64,000 nucleotides of DNA, from contig LFRZ01000055.1 of assembly GCA_001513025.1 (NCBI GenBank), positions 1 to 64,000 of the forward strand, written 5' to 3'. Under the pieces are notes generated by a model, which made no database searches, had not been told where the DNA came from, and saw nothing but the letters and a program-made list of their open reading frames with translations. Shown here piece after piece: positions 30,314 through 40,200 of this stretch. The stretch is from Gammaproteobacteria bacterium DTU037 (lineage in GTDB: Bacteria > Pseudomonadota > Gammaproteobacteria > Pseudomonadales > Pseudomonadaceae). The first letter of the stretch is position 1. Each line of letters begins with the position of its first letter. The position numbers were made by a program, and so were the translations under genes.

Positions 30314-31140
30314 ATCAGATTTGGAATATTGCCCGTAAAGAGTTCAGTGATGGCTTGCGTAATCGCTGGATGCTGGCCATTAGTGTGGTATTTGCCTTAT
30401 TGGCCGTGGGCATTGCTTGGTTTGGGGCCGCAGCGTCTGGGCAAATTGGCTTTACTTCAATTCCGGCAACCATTGCCAGTTTAGCCAGTTTGGCTACTTT
30501 CTTAATGCCGCTGATAGCTTTATTGCTGGCCTATGACGCGATTGTTGGCGAAGACGAAGGTGGCACCTTGATGCTGCTACTGACCTATCCCATCAGTCGT
30601 GGGCAAATCTTGCTGGGCAAATTTGTCGGGCATGGCATGATTTTAGGTTTAGCAACATTGATTGGTTTTGGGTGTGCCGCTGTGGCCATCGCCGTATTAG
30701 TCCCTGAAATTGAGCTGGCTATGCTGGTTTGGGCCTTTACCCGTTTTATTGTGTCTTCGACTTTACTGGGCTTAGTGTTTTTAGCCTTGGCTTATGTGCT
30801 GAGCAGTCGCGCCGCTGAAAAATCCAGCGCCGCCGGTCTTGCCTTAGGTTTGTGGTTTTTATTTGTGCTGGTGTTTGATTTGGCTTTGCTCGCGGTATTA
30901 GTGATCAGCGAAGGCACTTTCAGTCCCGAAGCATTGCCGTGGTTATTATTGCTCAATCCTGCGGATATTTACCGCTTGATCAATCTCGCCGGCTTTGAGT
31001 CCAGCTCAAGTACGGTGGGGGTGATGGCATTAGCCGGTGATTTGCCTGTCAGTAGCGCGGTGTTGTGGGGCTGCTTAGTGGCTTGGGTGGTTGCTTCATT
31101 GGCTTTAGCACATTGGATGTTTGCGCGGCGCACAGCCTGA
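30310..31140 (+). CDS. nosY: NosY, ABC transporter permease for NosZ maturation
   Basis: The 276-residue membrane protein has six hydrophobic segments and starts [21 protein letters not shown], the normal NosY start. The cytoplasmic loop [23 protein letters not shown] (cited by its ends) is the coupling region that contacts NosF. It is an ABC-2 type permease that, with NosF and NosD, exports a sulfur species for CuZ assembly. It overlaps nosF by four bases. Confidence 0.94.
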   Translation: MNQIWNIARKEFSDGLRNRWMLAISVVFALLAVGIAWFGAAASGQIGFTSIPATIASLASLATFLMPLIALLLAYDAIVGEDEGGTLMLLLTYPISRGQILLGKFVGHGMILGLATLIGFGCAAVAIAVLVPEIELAMLVWAFTRFIVSSTLLGLVFLALAYVLSSRAAEKSSAAGLALGLWFLFVLVFDLALLAVLVISEGTFSPEALPWLLLLNPADIYRLINLAGFESSSSTVGVMALAGDLPVSSAVLWGCLVAWVVASLALAHWMFARRTA

Positions 31141-31165
31141 TTTGATACTAATTAAGAGGTTTAAA

Positions 31166-31858
31166 ATGATGAGAATGCAAAGTGCGATAATGCGTTGGTC
31201 TGTTGTGCTGTTTGCCAGTTTTTTGCTGACGGCCTGTAGTGATGACAAGCAGGCGACAGACGTCGTTGAAGTGTTAGGGCCTGTGGCTTTTGAGGCCGGC
31301 GATGAGTGTCATGTCTGTGGCATGATTATTACTGAACTGCCGGGGGCTAAAGCTCAGGCGGTGGAAAGCCGTAGCACAGCTGTACGCAAGTTTTGCTCAA
31401 CGCAAGATATGCTCAGCTGGTGGTTGCAGCCAGAGAATCAAAACCTTAAAGCTGAGCTGTATGTACACGATGTGGCGCAAACCCCTTGGGAGAACCCAAA
31501 AGATGAGCACCTGATTGATGCGCGTAGCGCATGGTATGTTGCCGGCTCCAGCTTACAAGGTGCGATGGGTCCATCTTTAGTCTCTTTTGGCAGTCGTGAA
31601 GCGGCAGAGTTGTTGGCTGCTTCTAAAGGCGGTCGTGTGCTGAGTTGGGACCAACTTGATTTAGCGGTACTGCAAGAGTTGGCCAGTGCCGGACATGAGC
31701 ATGCGGCGGCATACGGTGAGCATGTGATGGCCGAGCACGGTGTTACCGAAGTGGCAGATCAACAGAGTCAGCACGATGAGCACGCCGCTCCCGTTGCCGC
31801 ACCTGCTGCTGACGCCTCAGCTGAACATGATATACACAGTCAGCATCAGTCACATTAA
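31166..31858 (+). CDS. nosL: NosL, copper-binding outer-membrane lipoprotein, with His-rich tail
   Basis: NosL is a Cu(I) chaperone that feeds copper to NosZ. The start at 31166 gives a lipoprotein signal with lipobox LLTAC (Cys24). The copper site lies in ECHVCGMIITELPGAKAQ, with the conserved Cys-Gly-Met. At 230 residues it is longer than the roughly 190 usual for NosL. The extra part is a C-terminal tail with ten histidines in the last 55 residues (about 176-230), plus Ala/Pro/Glu. This could store or buffer copper or another metal; that role is inference. It ends the nos operon. Confidence 0.93.
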   Translation: MMRMQSAIMRWSVVLFASFLLTACSDDKQATDVVEVLGPVAFEAGDECHVCGMIITELPGAKAQAVESRSTAVRKFCSTQDMLSWWLQPENQNLKAELYVHDVAQTPWENPKDEHLIDARSAWYVAGSSLQGAMGPSLVSFGSREAAELLAASKGGRVLSWDQLDLAVLQELASAGHEHAAAYGEHVMAEHGVTEVADQQSQHDEHAAPVAAPAADASAEHDIHSQHQSH

Positions 31859-31868
31859 GCCCAGCATC

Positions 31869-31901
31869 CCACTCAATCGGCCTTCGCGGTCTATTGAGTG
31901 G
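31869..31901 (+). terminator. Hairpin at the end of the nos operon
   Basis: CCACTCAAT pairs with ATTGAGTGG around a 15-base loop, 10 bases after the nosL stop. No strong T tract follows. The remaining bases to 32016 show no recognised element. Confidence 0.6.
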
Positions 31902-32016
31902 GGTATCTAATCGCCTGTTTAGGCGCCGCTACATCTGCGAGTAACAGCCCAGCATTAAGTTGTGATCTACCGCTCGATCGTGACTTCAATATTTGTTATC
32001 TGCATAAGGCTCTACT

Positions 32017-32775
32017 ATGCCCAAATCAAGCATGCTTCCTCGTCCAGCTGCCACGCTTATTCTGAGTCGGGATACTGCCTGTGGGTTGCAAGTGTTTCTG
32101 ATGCAGCGTACGCAGCATGCGGTGTTTCTGCCAGGGTTTTTCGTGTTTCCCGGTGGCGCAGTGGATCCTATGGATGCCAGCGAGACAATGCTGGCGCTGT
32201 GCAAGGGCACTGATAACGCGAAAGGCAGCCCTATACTGAATATGGAGCAGGGTGGACTGGCCTATAAAATTGCTGCGATTCGTGAAAGCTTCGAGGAGGT
32301 CGGTTTGCTGCTGGCCGAGAATAGGTCTGGCGAGTATATAGAGATCGCAGAGCCGGGTGATGTTGAATATTATGCGGGCTTGCGTGAGCGGCTTAATGCG
32401 GGGCAACTGACTTTAGCTGATGTGTGTCGTCAACGCGATTTGAGCGCGGCAGTGGATAAGCTTGCCTTCTTTAGCCATTGGATTACGCCTGTTGGACTAC
32501 CGCGCCGTTACGATACGCGCTTTTTTGTTGCGGCCGCCCCGGAACGACAGACGGCCGTGCCGGATGGACAAGAAGCCATCGATCATATTTGGATTGCTCC
32601 TGCTGAAGCGCTAAAACGGGGCCGGCGCGGTGAGTTTCCGCTGTCACCGCCAACCATGCTGACATTGCGGGAGTTGGCTTCATTCGAGACGACCGCGGCG
32701 CTGATTAATTATGCGCGTCGTCCACGCCAAGATTGCCAATCGCAGAAAAGATGCGCTGCACAAGTTCAGCCGTAA
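32017..32775 (+). CDS. Nudix hydrolase with 3' end replaced by tnpB-derived sequence
   Basis: The 252-residue frame is a Nudix hydrolase of the NUDT7/NUDT19-like kind: FFVFPGGAVDP begins the box, an insertion follows, and IRESFEEVGLL supplies the metal-binding Glu residues. Such enzymes cleave nucleoside diphosphates linked to another moiety; the substrate here is unknown. From about residue 233 the DNA also encodes tnpB in another frame, so the last 18-20 residues (RPRQDCQSQKRCAAQVQP) are probably not original. The gene looks truncated at its C-terminus by a mobile-element junction near 32710. The Nudix core is intact. Confidence 0.8.
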   Translation: MPKSSMLPRPAATLILSRDTACGLQVFLMQRTQHAVFLPGFFVFPGGAVDPMDASETMLALCKGTDNAKGSPILNMEQGGLAYKIAAIRESFEEVGLLLAENRSGEYIEIAEPGDVEYYAGLRERLNAGQLTLADVCRQRDLSAAVDKLAFFSHWITPVGLPRRYDTRFFVAAAPERQTAVPDGQEAIDHIWIAPAEALKRGRRGEFPLSPPTMLTLRELASFETTAALINYARRPRQDCQSQKRCAAQVQP

Positions 32776-33123
32776 GCTGGTCAATCGCTGCGGTGAAATC
32801 TATGTCAGCAGTTTAAAGCTCGTTAAAACCAAGATGACCAAGTCAGCGTTGGATGCTGGCTGAGGTCAATTAAAAACAATATTGGACTATAAATGCACTC
32901 ACGCAGGCATTGTTTTAAGGAAGTCAACGAGGCATACACCATCCAAACCTGTAGCTGTTGTGGCGCATGGCCCAATAGTAGGTCGAAAGGGATCGCAGGA
33001 CTTGGAATAAGAGAATGGATATGCAATGGGTGTGGTGTCACCCACGACCGTGATGTCAATGCGGCTAAGAACATTCTCGCGGTTGGGCATGGCCGTCTAG
33101 CTGTAGGAATCCTTGCTCTTTAA
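32720..33123 (+). pseudogene. tnpB: Decayed TnpB (IS200/IS605-family) C-terminal fragment
   Basis: Only the last third of a TnpB/OrfB protein is present. The frame from 32720 reads VHAKIANRRKDALHKFSRKL and reaches ALDAG, where a TGA at 32861 replaces the expected Trp. It continues with GQLKTILDYKCTHAGI, then loses one base near 32909-32916. The next frame reads FKEVNEAYTIQTCSCCG and a zinc ribbon (CSCC and CNGC), then VTHDRDVNAAKNIL with the final RuvC-like Asp. TnpB is an RNA-guided nuclease of the IS605 group. This copy, with a stop, a frameshift and no N-terminus, cannot work. Confidence 0.88.
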
Positions 33124-33379
33124 GGCGTGGAAGATGTCAAGACAGCGATACAGCTTTACCCAGTTTGATCGGTAAGATGCTGAGGTGACTTGCGAGATAT
33201 TATAATGCGTAGCGATTGTCGGTTTTTCTCGCAGGGTACTGCGGCTCACTGTGTTGAGCCTCAGTGGCGCAAGCAATTCTGACCTTGCTGATAAGAATGA
33301 GGTTGAAGTCAAGTTCTAGGTCGCAGCGAGCGACAAATAGATCAATGCGATTGCCGCCGCTGCTCTTGGCTTTATTTAT
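33124..33379. other. Intergenic DNA with likely IS right end, otherwise unrecognised
   Basis: The first bases (about 33105-33142, GCTCTTTAAGGCGTGGAAGATGTCAAG) resemble the conserved right end of IS605/IS1341-type elements, where the guide RNA of TnpB normally ends. The rest, to the SYLF gene stop, shows no recognised gene. A 71-codon minus-strand frame at 33097-33312 has no family I recognise. It may be further mobile-element debris. Confidence 0.4.
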
Positions 33380-33940
33380 TTAGCGTTTGATATGAGAGAT
33401 TTTTGTGCCCTCAATGCTCACTCCAGCCATCAAACCTTGCTGGCTAAAGATAAATGCATAGGCATCATTTTTCAGCGAGGATGACGAGATATTTTTTGCT
33501 ACACCTTCGTCAACTACAACCACGGTCGGACCGACACCCACTTCCCAACCCTTGGTCTTTTCGATATAGCTCACCGCGTCATCGGTCATTAGAAATACAG
33601 CATAGCCATAAGTCTGCGCGCCGACCTGAACGCCCCATGAACCAGCCACTGAGTTGTAGTAGTCGATCACTTTAGAGCCTTTGAGTAAGACCCCCTCGCC
33701 GTAGCTGCCACCAAATACCAGCCCAGCCTTAATCACATTAGGGAAAACCAGAACGGCTTTGGCGCTCTGTGCCAGTGTTTTGGCAACAGGTTCGGCTTTA
33801 TAGAGTGTCTGCAAGGCCTGCAAAGAATCTCGATCTAAATCCTCGGCCGTTGCTGCACTGGCGACACTTATGCTGCCCATCGAAATCGCGGCGAGCGCCG
33901 CAACAGTGAATGCAAGAAATGTACTGCGTAATTTATTCAT
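33380..33940 (-). CDS. SYLF-domain (YSC84-like) periplasmic protein
   Basis: The 186-residue protein has a Sec signal (MNKLRSTFLAFTVAALAAIS, ending ASAAT) and a SYLF domain (residues about 35-186) with KAVLVFPNVIKAGLVFGGSYGEG at its start and the SQQGLMAGVSIEGTKI end block. SYLF domains bind phosphoinositides in eukaryotes. The bacterial role is unknown, though secreted members are common in proteobacteria. AAGGGA lies before the ATG. It is downstream of the tnpB remnant and convergent with it. Confidence 0.85.
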   Translation of the reverse strand: MNKLRSTFLAFTVAALAAISMGSISVASAATAEDLDRDSLQALQTLYKAEPVAKTLAQSAKAVLVFPNVIKAGLVFGGSYGEGVLLKGSKVIDYYNSVAGSWGVQVGAQTYGYAVFLMTDDAVSYIEKTKGWEVGVGPTVVVVDEGVAKNISSSSLKNDAYAFIFSQQGLMAGVSIEGTKISHIKR

Positions 33941-34238
33941 TTTATTGTCCCTTCCAAATGGGTATACGGATATGTTCCTAAGCGCCTAAGGGCTGAGTGT
34001 TATGCCCGTCAGCACTTCAACATTACTGCTGAAACCGCTTTATAGCGAGTTAAATAATACATCACTGCACACCGTTGTTGATGAATTATGGCCTCTGGCC
34101 TGAATGCTAGGCGCGTTATGCTTTGGGTTTGAGCTTAAAGCGCGCGGCAAGGCTTGAGTTGAAACACGACAGCCGCGAGCCAAGCCCTTAGCTATCAAGC
34201 AGCGGCTCCAGCATCGACTGAAGCCGCTGGCGACGGCA
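33941..34238. other. Intergenic DNA before the glucan-synthase stop, with one hairpin
   Basis: This 298-base gap contains the promoter region of the SYLF gene (no clear hexamers seen) and a stem-loop at 34201-34228 (AGCGGCT with AGCCGCT, extended by CAG/CTG). The hairpin lies just after the 3' end of the glucan-synthase gene on the minus strand and may terminate it, although the T tract is missing. Confidence 0.45.
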
Positions 34239-37200
34239 CTACCCGTTCAACACCACCTCGACAGTGTGGCTCTTATGGTCATCTAGCAAGGGGATCGCTT
34301 GGGTGACCTTGGCATCAGTGAGCTCAACCCCATCAAGGGTGATGGATTGCACTTGCCCTGAGGGTTCGCCGTCACAGCTGAAGGTGATGTGATACAGGGT
34401 CTCGCGATAACGGTAACGGACGCTGTAGGATTGCCAATTGGCGGGAATGCAGGGCGCGATCAATAAACGATCGCCTGCCAGGGTCAGCCCCAGCAGAGTT
34501 TCCAAGGCCAACTGATACATCCAACCGGCAGCGCCTGTGTACCATGACCAGCCACCGCGGCCGGTATGTGGCGCAGCGCCGTAGATATCGGCGCTCATCA
34601 CATAGGGCTCGACTCTGTAGTGCTGCATGCTGTCCGCTGTGCTGCCGTGATGGATAGGGTTAAGCATGCTAAACAGCTCCCAAGCACGCTCGCGGTCGCC
34701 TAATTTGGCAAATGCCATAGCGCTCCAGATCGCCGCATGGGTGTACTGGCCACCATTTTCACGTACGCCGGGCACATAGCCTTTGATATAGCCGGGCTCC
34801 AGTGCAGATTTATCGAAGGGTGGATCGAATAGTTGGATCAGCTGCGCATCGCGGCGTACCAAACGCTGATCAACCGCGGTCATGGCTTGCTTAGCCCTTT
34901 GCGGATCGCCAGCACCGGATAACACCGCCCAGCTTTGGCTAATGGAGTCGATCTGGCATTCATCGTTTTCCGACGAACCCAAGGGCGTGCCGTCATCGAA
35001 ATAGGCGCGACGATACCACGCACCATCCCAAGCATTGGCTTCAATATTGGCTTGCAACTGAGTGGCCTGTGCGCGGCACAGTTCGGCAAAGTCGGTATCG
35101 CTGCGGCCATCGGCTACATTGGCAAATGATTCTAGATTTTCATATAGAAACCAAGCCAACCAGACGCTTTCGCCTTTGCCACCACTGCCGACTAGATTCA
35201 TCCCATCATTCCAGTCGCCACCGCCCATTAGGGGTAAGTTGTGCTTGCCAAAGCGTAAGCCATATTTGATCGCACGTACGCAATGCTCATACAGGCTAGC
35301 GGTGTCGGCTGACTGTTGTGGTTGATCATAATAGGCTTCCTCCTCAGCATAGAGTTCACGTCCTTCGAGGAAGTGAATGGATTCGTCAAGAATGCCAATA
35401 TCGCCGGTAGCCAACACATAACGGCTGGTGACATAGGGCAGCCAGAGATAATCATCCGAAAAGTGGGTGCGTACCCCTTGTCCTTGCGGCGGATGCCACC
35501 AGTGTTGCACATCCCCTTGATGGAATTGGCGTCCGGCGCAACGGATGATTTGCTCGCGCGTCTGCCAAGGCTCTGCATGCAATAAGGCTAAGGTGTCTTG
35601 CAATTGATCGCGGAAACCATAGGCACCACCGGACTGATAATAGCCACTGCGGCCCCAGATACGTGATGACAGAGTTTGGTAGAGCAGCCAGCCATTAACC
35701 AGCACATCGAGGGCTGGATCTGGTGTTTGCACTTGCACTGCACCCAAGGTATGTCGCCAGTACTGGTGAACTGACTGCAACGCCTGCTGCGCACCGATTG
35801 GGTTGTCGAAACGCTGAAGCAAGTCTTGCGCTGCTTGGCTGGTACTCGCAGCGCCGAAGACAAAAACAATCTCGCGTGTTTCGCCATCCGCCAGTTCAAT
35901 CTGAGTTTGCAAAGCGGCGCAGGGGTCCAAGCCAGCACCGGTTTTGCCAGATAAATGCACCCGCTGTAAGGCGGCTGGATTGGCCAGAGAGCCATTGCGT
36001 CCAATAAATTCAGTGCGGCTGCCGCTTAAGGTCTGCCGCTGTGGGCCCTGTCCATCATGCTTAACTTGGGCGAAAACCACGCGGTTGGCGCATGCACGGC
36101 CATAGGCATTGCGTGCGAATAAGGCACCGCTGTGCGGGTCTTGCTCGGTAACGATATGCATAAGATTGGCATGGCGCCACTCGCCCAGCACCAGCTCCCA
36201 ATAGCCGGTCAAGGATAGACGCCGCTGGCGCCCTGACTGGTTGCGCAGTTTGACCACGACAAATTTCACTGGCGCGTCCATGGCCACGTAGGTGGTCAGT
36301 TCTGAGGCGATACCTGCTTGCTCGTGTTCAAAGATGCTGTAGCCAAAACCATGACGGCAAGTATAACCGGCTTGGCTGTGCTGGCTGGCGGTGGCGGGTA
36401 AGGGAGTTGGCGACCAGACGGCACCGCTGTCTTCGTCACGGATATAGAGGGCTTCGCCACTGCTGTCGCTTAAGGGATCATTGTGCCAAGTGGTCAGGCG
36501 GAACTCATGGGCATTCTCCACCCAGGTATAAGCGCCGCCGCTTTCACTGACCACAGTACCTATATGTGGGCTGGCGATGACATTCACCCAAGGTGCTGGC
36601 GTGTGCTGCCCTGGTGCTAGAGTGATGATATATTCACGCCCATCGGGGCTAAAGCCGCCCAAACCATTGGAGAAAATGCGCTCAGCTATGGCTAAGGGCT
36701 GGCTCGGGCTTGCATGGCTATCGACGGTTAAACTAGGTGAAAGAGGCTTGGGTAAGAGCTCGGCTAGGACAAAACGATCCATCTGTTCCAGCAGCGTCTC
36801 GTTGTTATCTTGCAGCACAATATGTGCTACGGTTTGGAATAAAACGAGTTCCTCTTCCGACAACTCATCCACACGGCGTAAGAATACACCGCCCGGCGCA
36901 TCGATGACCCGCGTTTCGGGGCCGGCATTGATCAACGCGATGATTTGATCCTGCAGCACTGTGCGATAGCCGGAGAAGTCTTTATTGAGGATCACCAAGT
37001 CAACGCGTAGGCCCTTTATTTGCCAATAGGCGTGAGCTTCCAGTACTTGCTTGACCAGATCAATGCGCTTGAGGTTGCCAATGTGCAGCAGCACTATGGG
37101 TAAATCACCAGAGACGGCAAAGCGCCATAGCCCAGCTTGGCCCAGCTGATTACGGGCAATTACGCTAGGTGCGGCACGACGTAAGCCGCTTGCGTAAATC

Positions 37201-40200
37201 ACTGAGCTGGCGAGACGATCATAGACTTGCGCATCGGCTTCGCTGGCATTGATCTGGCGCAGCACTTGTTGACTGTCAAACCAAGCCATTTCAAAAGCGC
37301 GTTCCACCAAGTGGCGGTCGGTGCTTTTTTCAATCAGGGCTAAGGCCGCTTCACGGCTGTCTGCGGCACCTGACACAATTTGGATGGTCGCTGATTCATC
37401 GGGTGCCAAGGTGATGGTGCGACGTATAGCTACGATAGGATCCAGCACTGAACCGGCTGTATTGGATAATTCTCTGGATACAGTAGGACTGCTTTGCAGA
37501 GCCAAAGGATTGGCTGGGGTGCGTCCGCGTCCGATAAATAAACTGCGATCGGTTTCATAGGATGAGGCGCTGGCATTGGCGTCCGGTGTGGCTAATACAT
37601 GGAACACCCAAGGCACTTGCTCCCCAGGTGTGCGCTGGCGCCTGGTGCAGAGAATGGCCTCAAGTTCAGGTAAAATTTCGGTTTGCACAAAAAGATTGCT
37701 AAAAGCGCGGTGGGCTAGATCACTGTTCTGTGGCGCTAGCACCACTTCCGCGTAACTGCTGACCTCAATCTGTCGCGTACGCGAGGATAGGTTGGTCAGG
37801 GTGACGCGGCGGATTTCAAGATCCTCTTCCGGCGAAACAGTGATCTCAGTATGGGTCTCTATGGCCTCGTCACGGCGTCGATATTCTGCGCGACCTTGGA
37901 CAAAAATCGCCTCGTAATACTCCGCTTTGCGTTTTGTTGGTTGATAGGCGCTGGACCAGTAGCGGCCCGTGTCGATATCACGCAGATAAATAAAGGTGCC
38001 ACGATCATCGCAGGTGGCATCTTCACGCCAACGGGTGATGGCTAAATCACGCCAGCGGCTATAGCCACCACCGGTATGGGTGGCCATCAGATGGTAAGTG
38101 CCGTTGGATAATAAGTGGACTTCAGGTATTGGCGTATCCAGGTCGCTGTAGACACGCATGGTGGCGCCAAGGTCTTCTAGTGGCGGACGTGCAGCGGCCA
38201 CTTGTTCGGCAGCATGGGGTTGGATGGTGGCCAGCTGCTTGGGAATGCGTTCCTGCAAGAGCAGTTGTGTCGACTGCACCAAAGGATCCGACATAAAGCG
38301 CCGTTGCATGGGCTGGCCCAGCAAGGCGTGCCCATAGGCCAGCAAGCTCATGCCTTGGTGGTGGGCCATAAAGGCACCAACAATGGCGTGAGTCTCACCG
38401 CGGCGCGTGCGTGAGGGGGTGTAATCAATGGCTTCATAGAAACCGTAACGCCCGAGAAACCCTTTTTTGGCCATGCTCTGTAAATTACGGCAGGCTTCCA
38501 GTGGCATGACGGTTAAGGCTAAAGCGCTGGCATAGGGTGCAATCACCAGATCGTCGCCCAGACCTCGCTTCAAACCCAGCCCCGGCACGCCAAAGGCTTG
38601 ATATTGATAGACTTTATGCGTATCGAACAGGTTATAACAGGACTCAGAAATACCCCAAGGCACCTCACGCTGGCGGCCGTATTCGATTTGACGTAACACC
38701 GCGACCTTACAGGCTTGGTCTAATAGGGTGTTGGGGTAACCCTGCATAAAGAGTTGTGGCATCAGGTACTCAAACATCGAGCCACTCCAAGAGACTAAAG
38801 TGACGTCGCCACCGTGACTGGTCAGCAGGCGGCCAAGGGAAAACCAATGTTTTTGCGGCACTTGCCCTTGAGCGATCAAAAGGAAACTGGCTAAACGCGC
38901 TTCCGAGGCTAAAAGGTCGTAGTGGGATGGGTCGCGACGTCGTTTGTCCACGTCATAACCAATGGCGAGGAGGCTGCAGGCATTATCGTACAGGAAGGAA
39001 AAATCCATAACGGCCAGTTCGCGGCATCGGGCGATTAAATGATCAATCTCTTTCAGTCTGGCCCTTGCCGCGTTCCCCTTGTCTTCTTGGGCGAGGCTGC
39101 GCAGGGTTGGCATGCTATCGAAAGCTTTAAAGTCAGCGGTCATACTGTGCAAATCTTCGCGCAGCTCACACACTTGTTTAGTAAAGCTGCGTACCCAATA
39201 TGCCAGCTCAGCCTCAACGTCGGCCGGTAACAGAGCGGGTAAGCCGGCGCTGATATGTTGCAGTGTATCCAGCGCCGTATCGGCGGCTAGCAGCGTCTGT
39301 GGCTCACCCTCTTGCAGAATCAGCTTGAGGCTGTCCTTGAGGAATTTAATCTTATCGGTCAACTCGGGGTTGCTGCTTGGCACCTGTTCGGCGAGCAGAT
39401 ATAGGGTGTCTTGTAACCCTTGAAAGGCTTTAGCGGGTAAGAGCGGGGCGTCTTTGAGTTCAGCAAGCCCGACTTCTAAGGTCAGTAGGCTGCCGACCAA
39501 GTTGCCACTGTCGACCGCTGAAACATAGCGCGGTAGTAGAGGTTGTAAGCTGCGCGTGTCATACCAATTGTAGAGGTGACCTCGATAGCGCTCTAGTTTT
39601 TCCATGGTGCTGAGGCTGTGGTTGAGACGCTGCAGGCATTCGCCGACGCACAGGTAACCAAAATCATAGGCGCTGAGTTCAGCCAGCAAGGCCATGCCCA
39701 TATTCGTCGGTGAGGTGCGTGTGGCTATGACTGTCTCTGGATACACTTGGATATTATCCGGTGCGAGCCAGTTGTCCAAGGGCGCAACATAGTCGTTAAA
39801 AAATCGCCAAGTGCGTCGCGCTGAAGTGCGTAAAAACAGCTGTTGTTGCTCGGATAAGTCTGAGGCTGCGGCAGTAAAAGGGGTGCTGATCCACCAAGCA
39901 ACAAGGGGGGACAGCAGCCAGAGCAGTAAAGTGGGCACCCAATACAGCCACTCGGCGGGACGCAGTTGCCATAATGCTGTGGCTAATAACAGGGCTACAA
40001 CAGGCGCAACCCACATCTCAGCAAAAAAACCAGCCCATGTTTTACGCGCATTACGTCGCGCATAGGTGGGTAATTGCCACAGCAGTAGACCGCGGCGGGT
40101 CAAACACATGCGCAGACCTGAACGCAAGATTGCATCAAGGCAGATTAAAGCCTCGTAAGGCAGCATCACCCAAGAGAGCAGCGCCATCAGTAGCGGGCGA

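Noticed and set aside
33097-33312. 71-codon minus-strand frame beside the tnpB remnant
   Set aside because: No recognisable family; overlaps the TnpB zinc-ribbon coding and probable IS right end.
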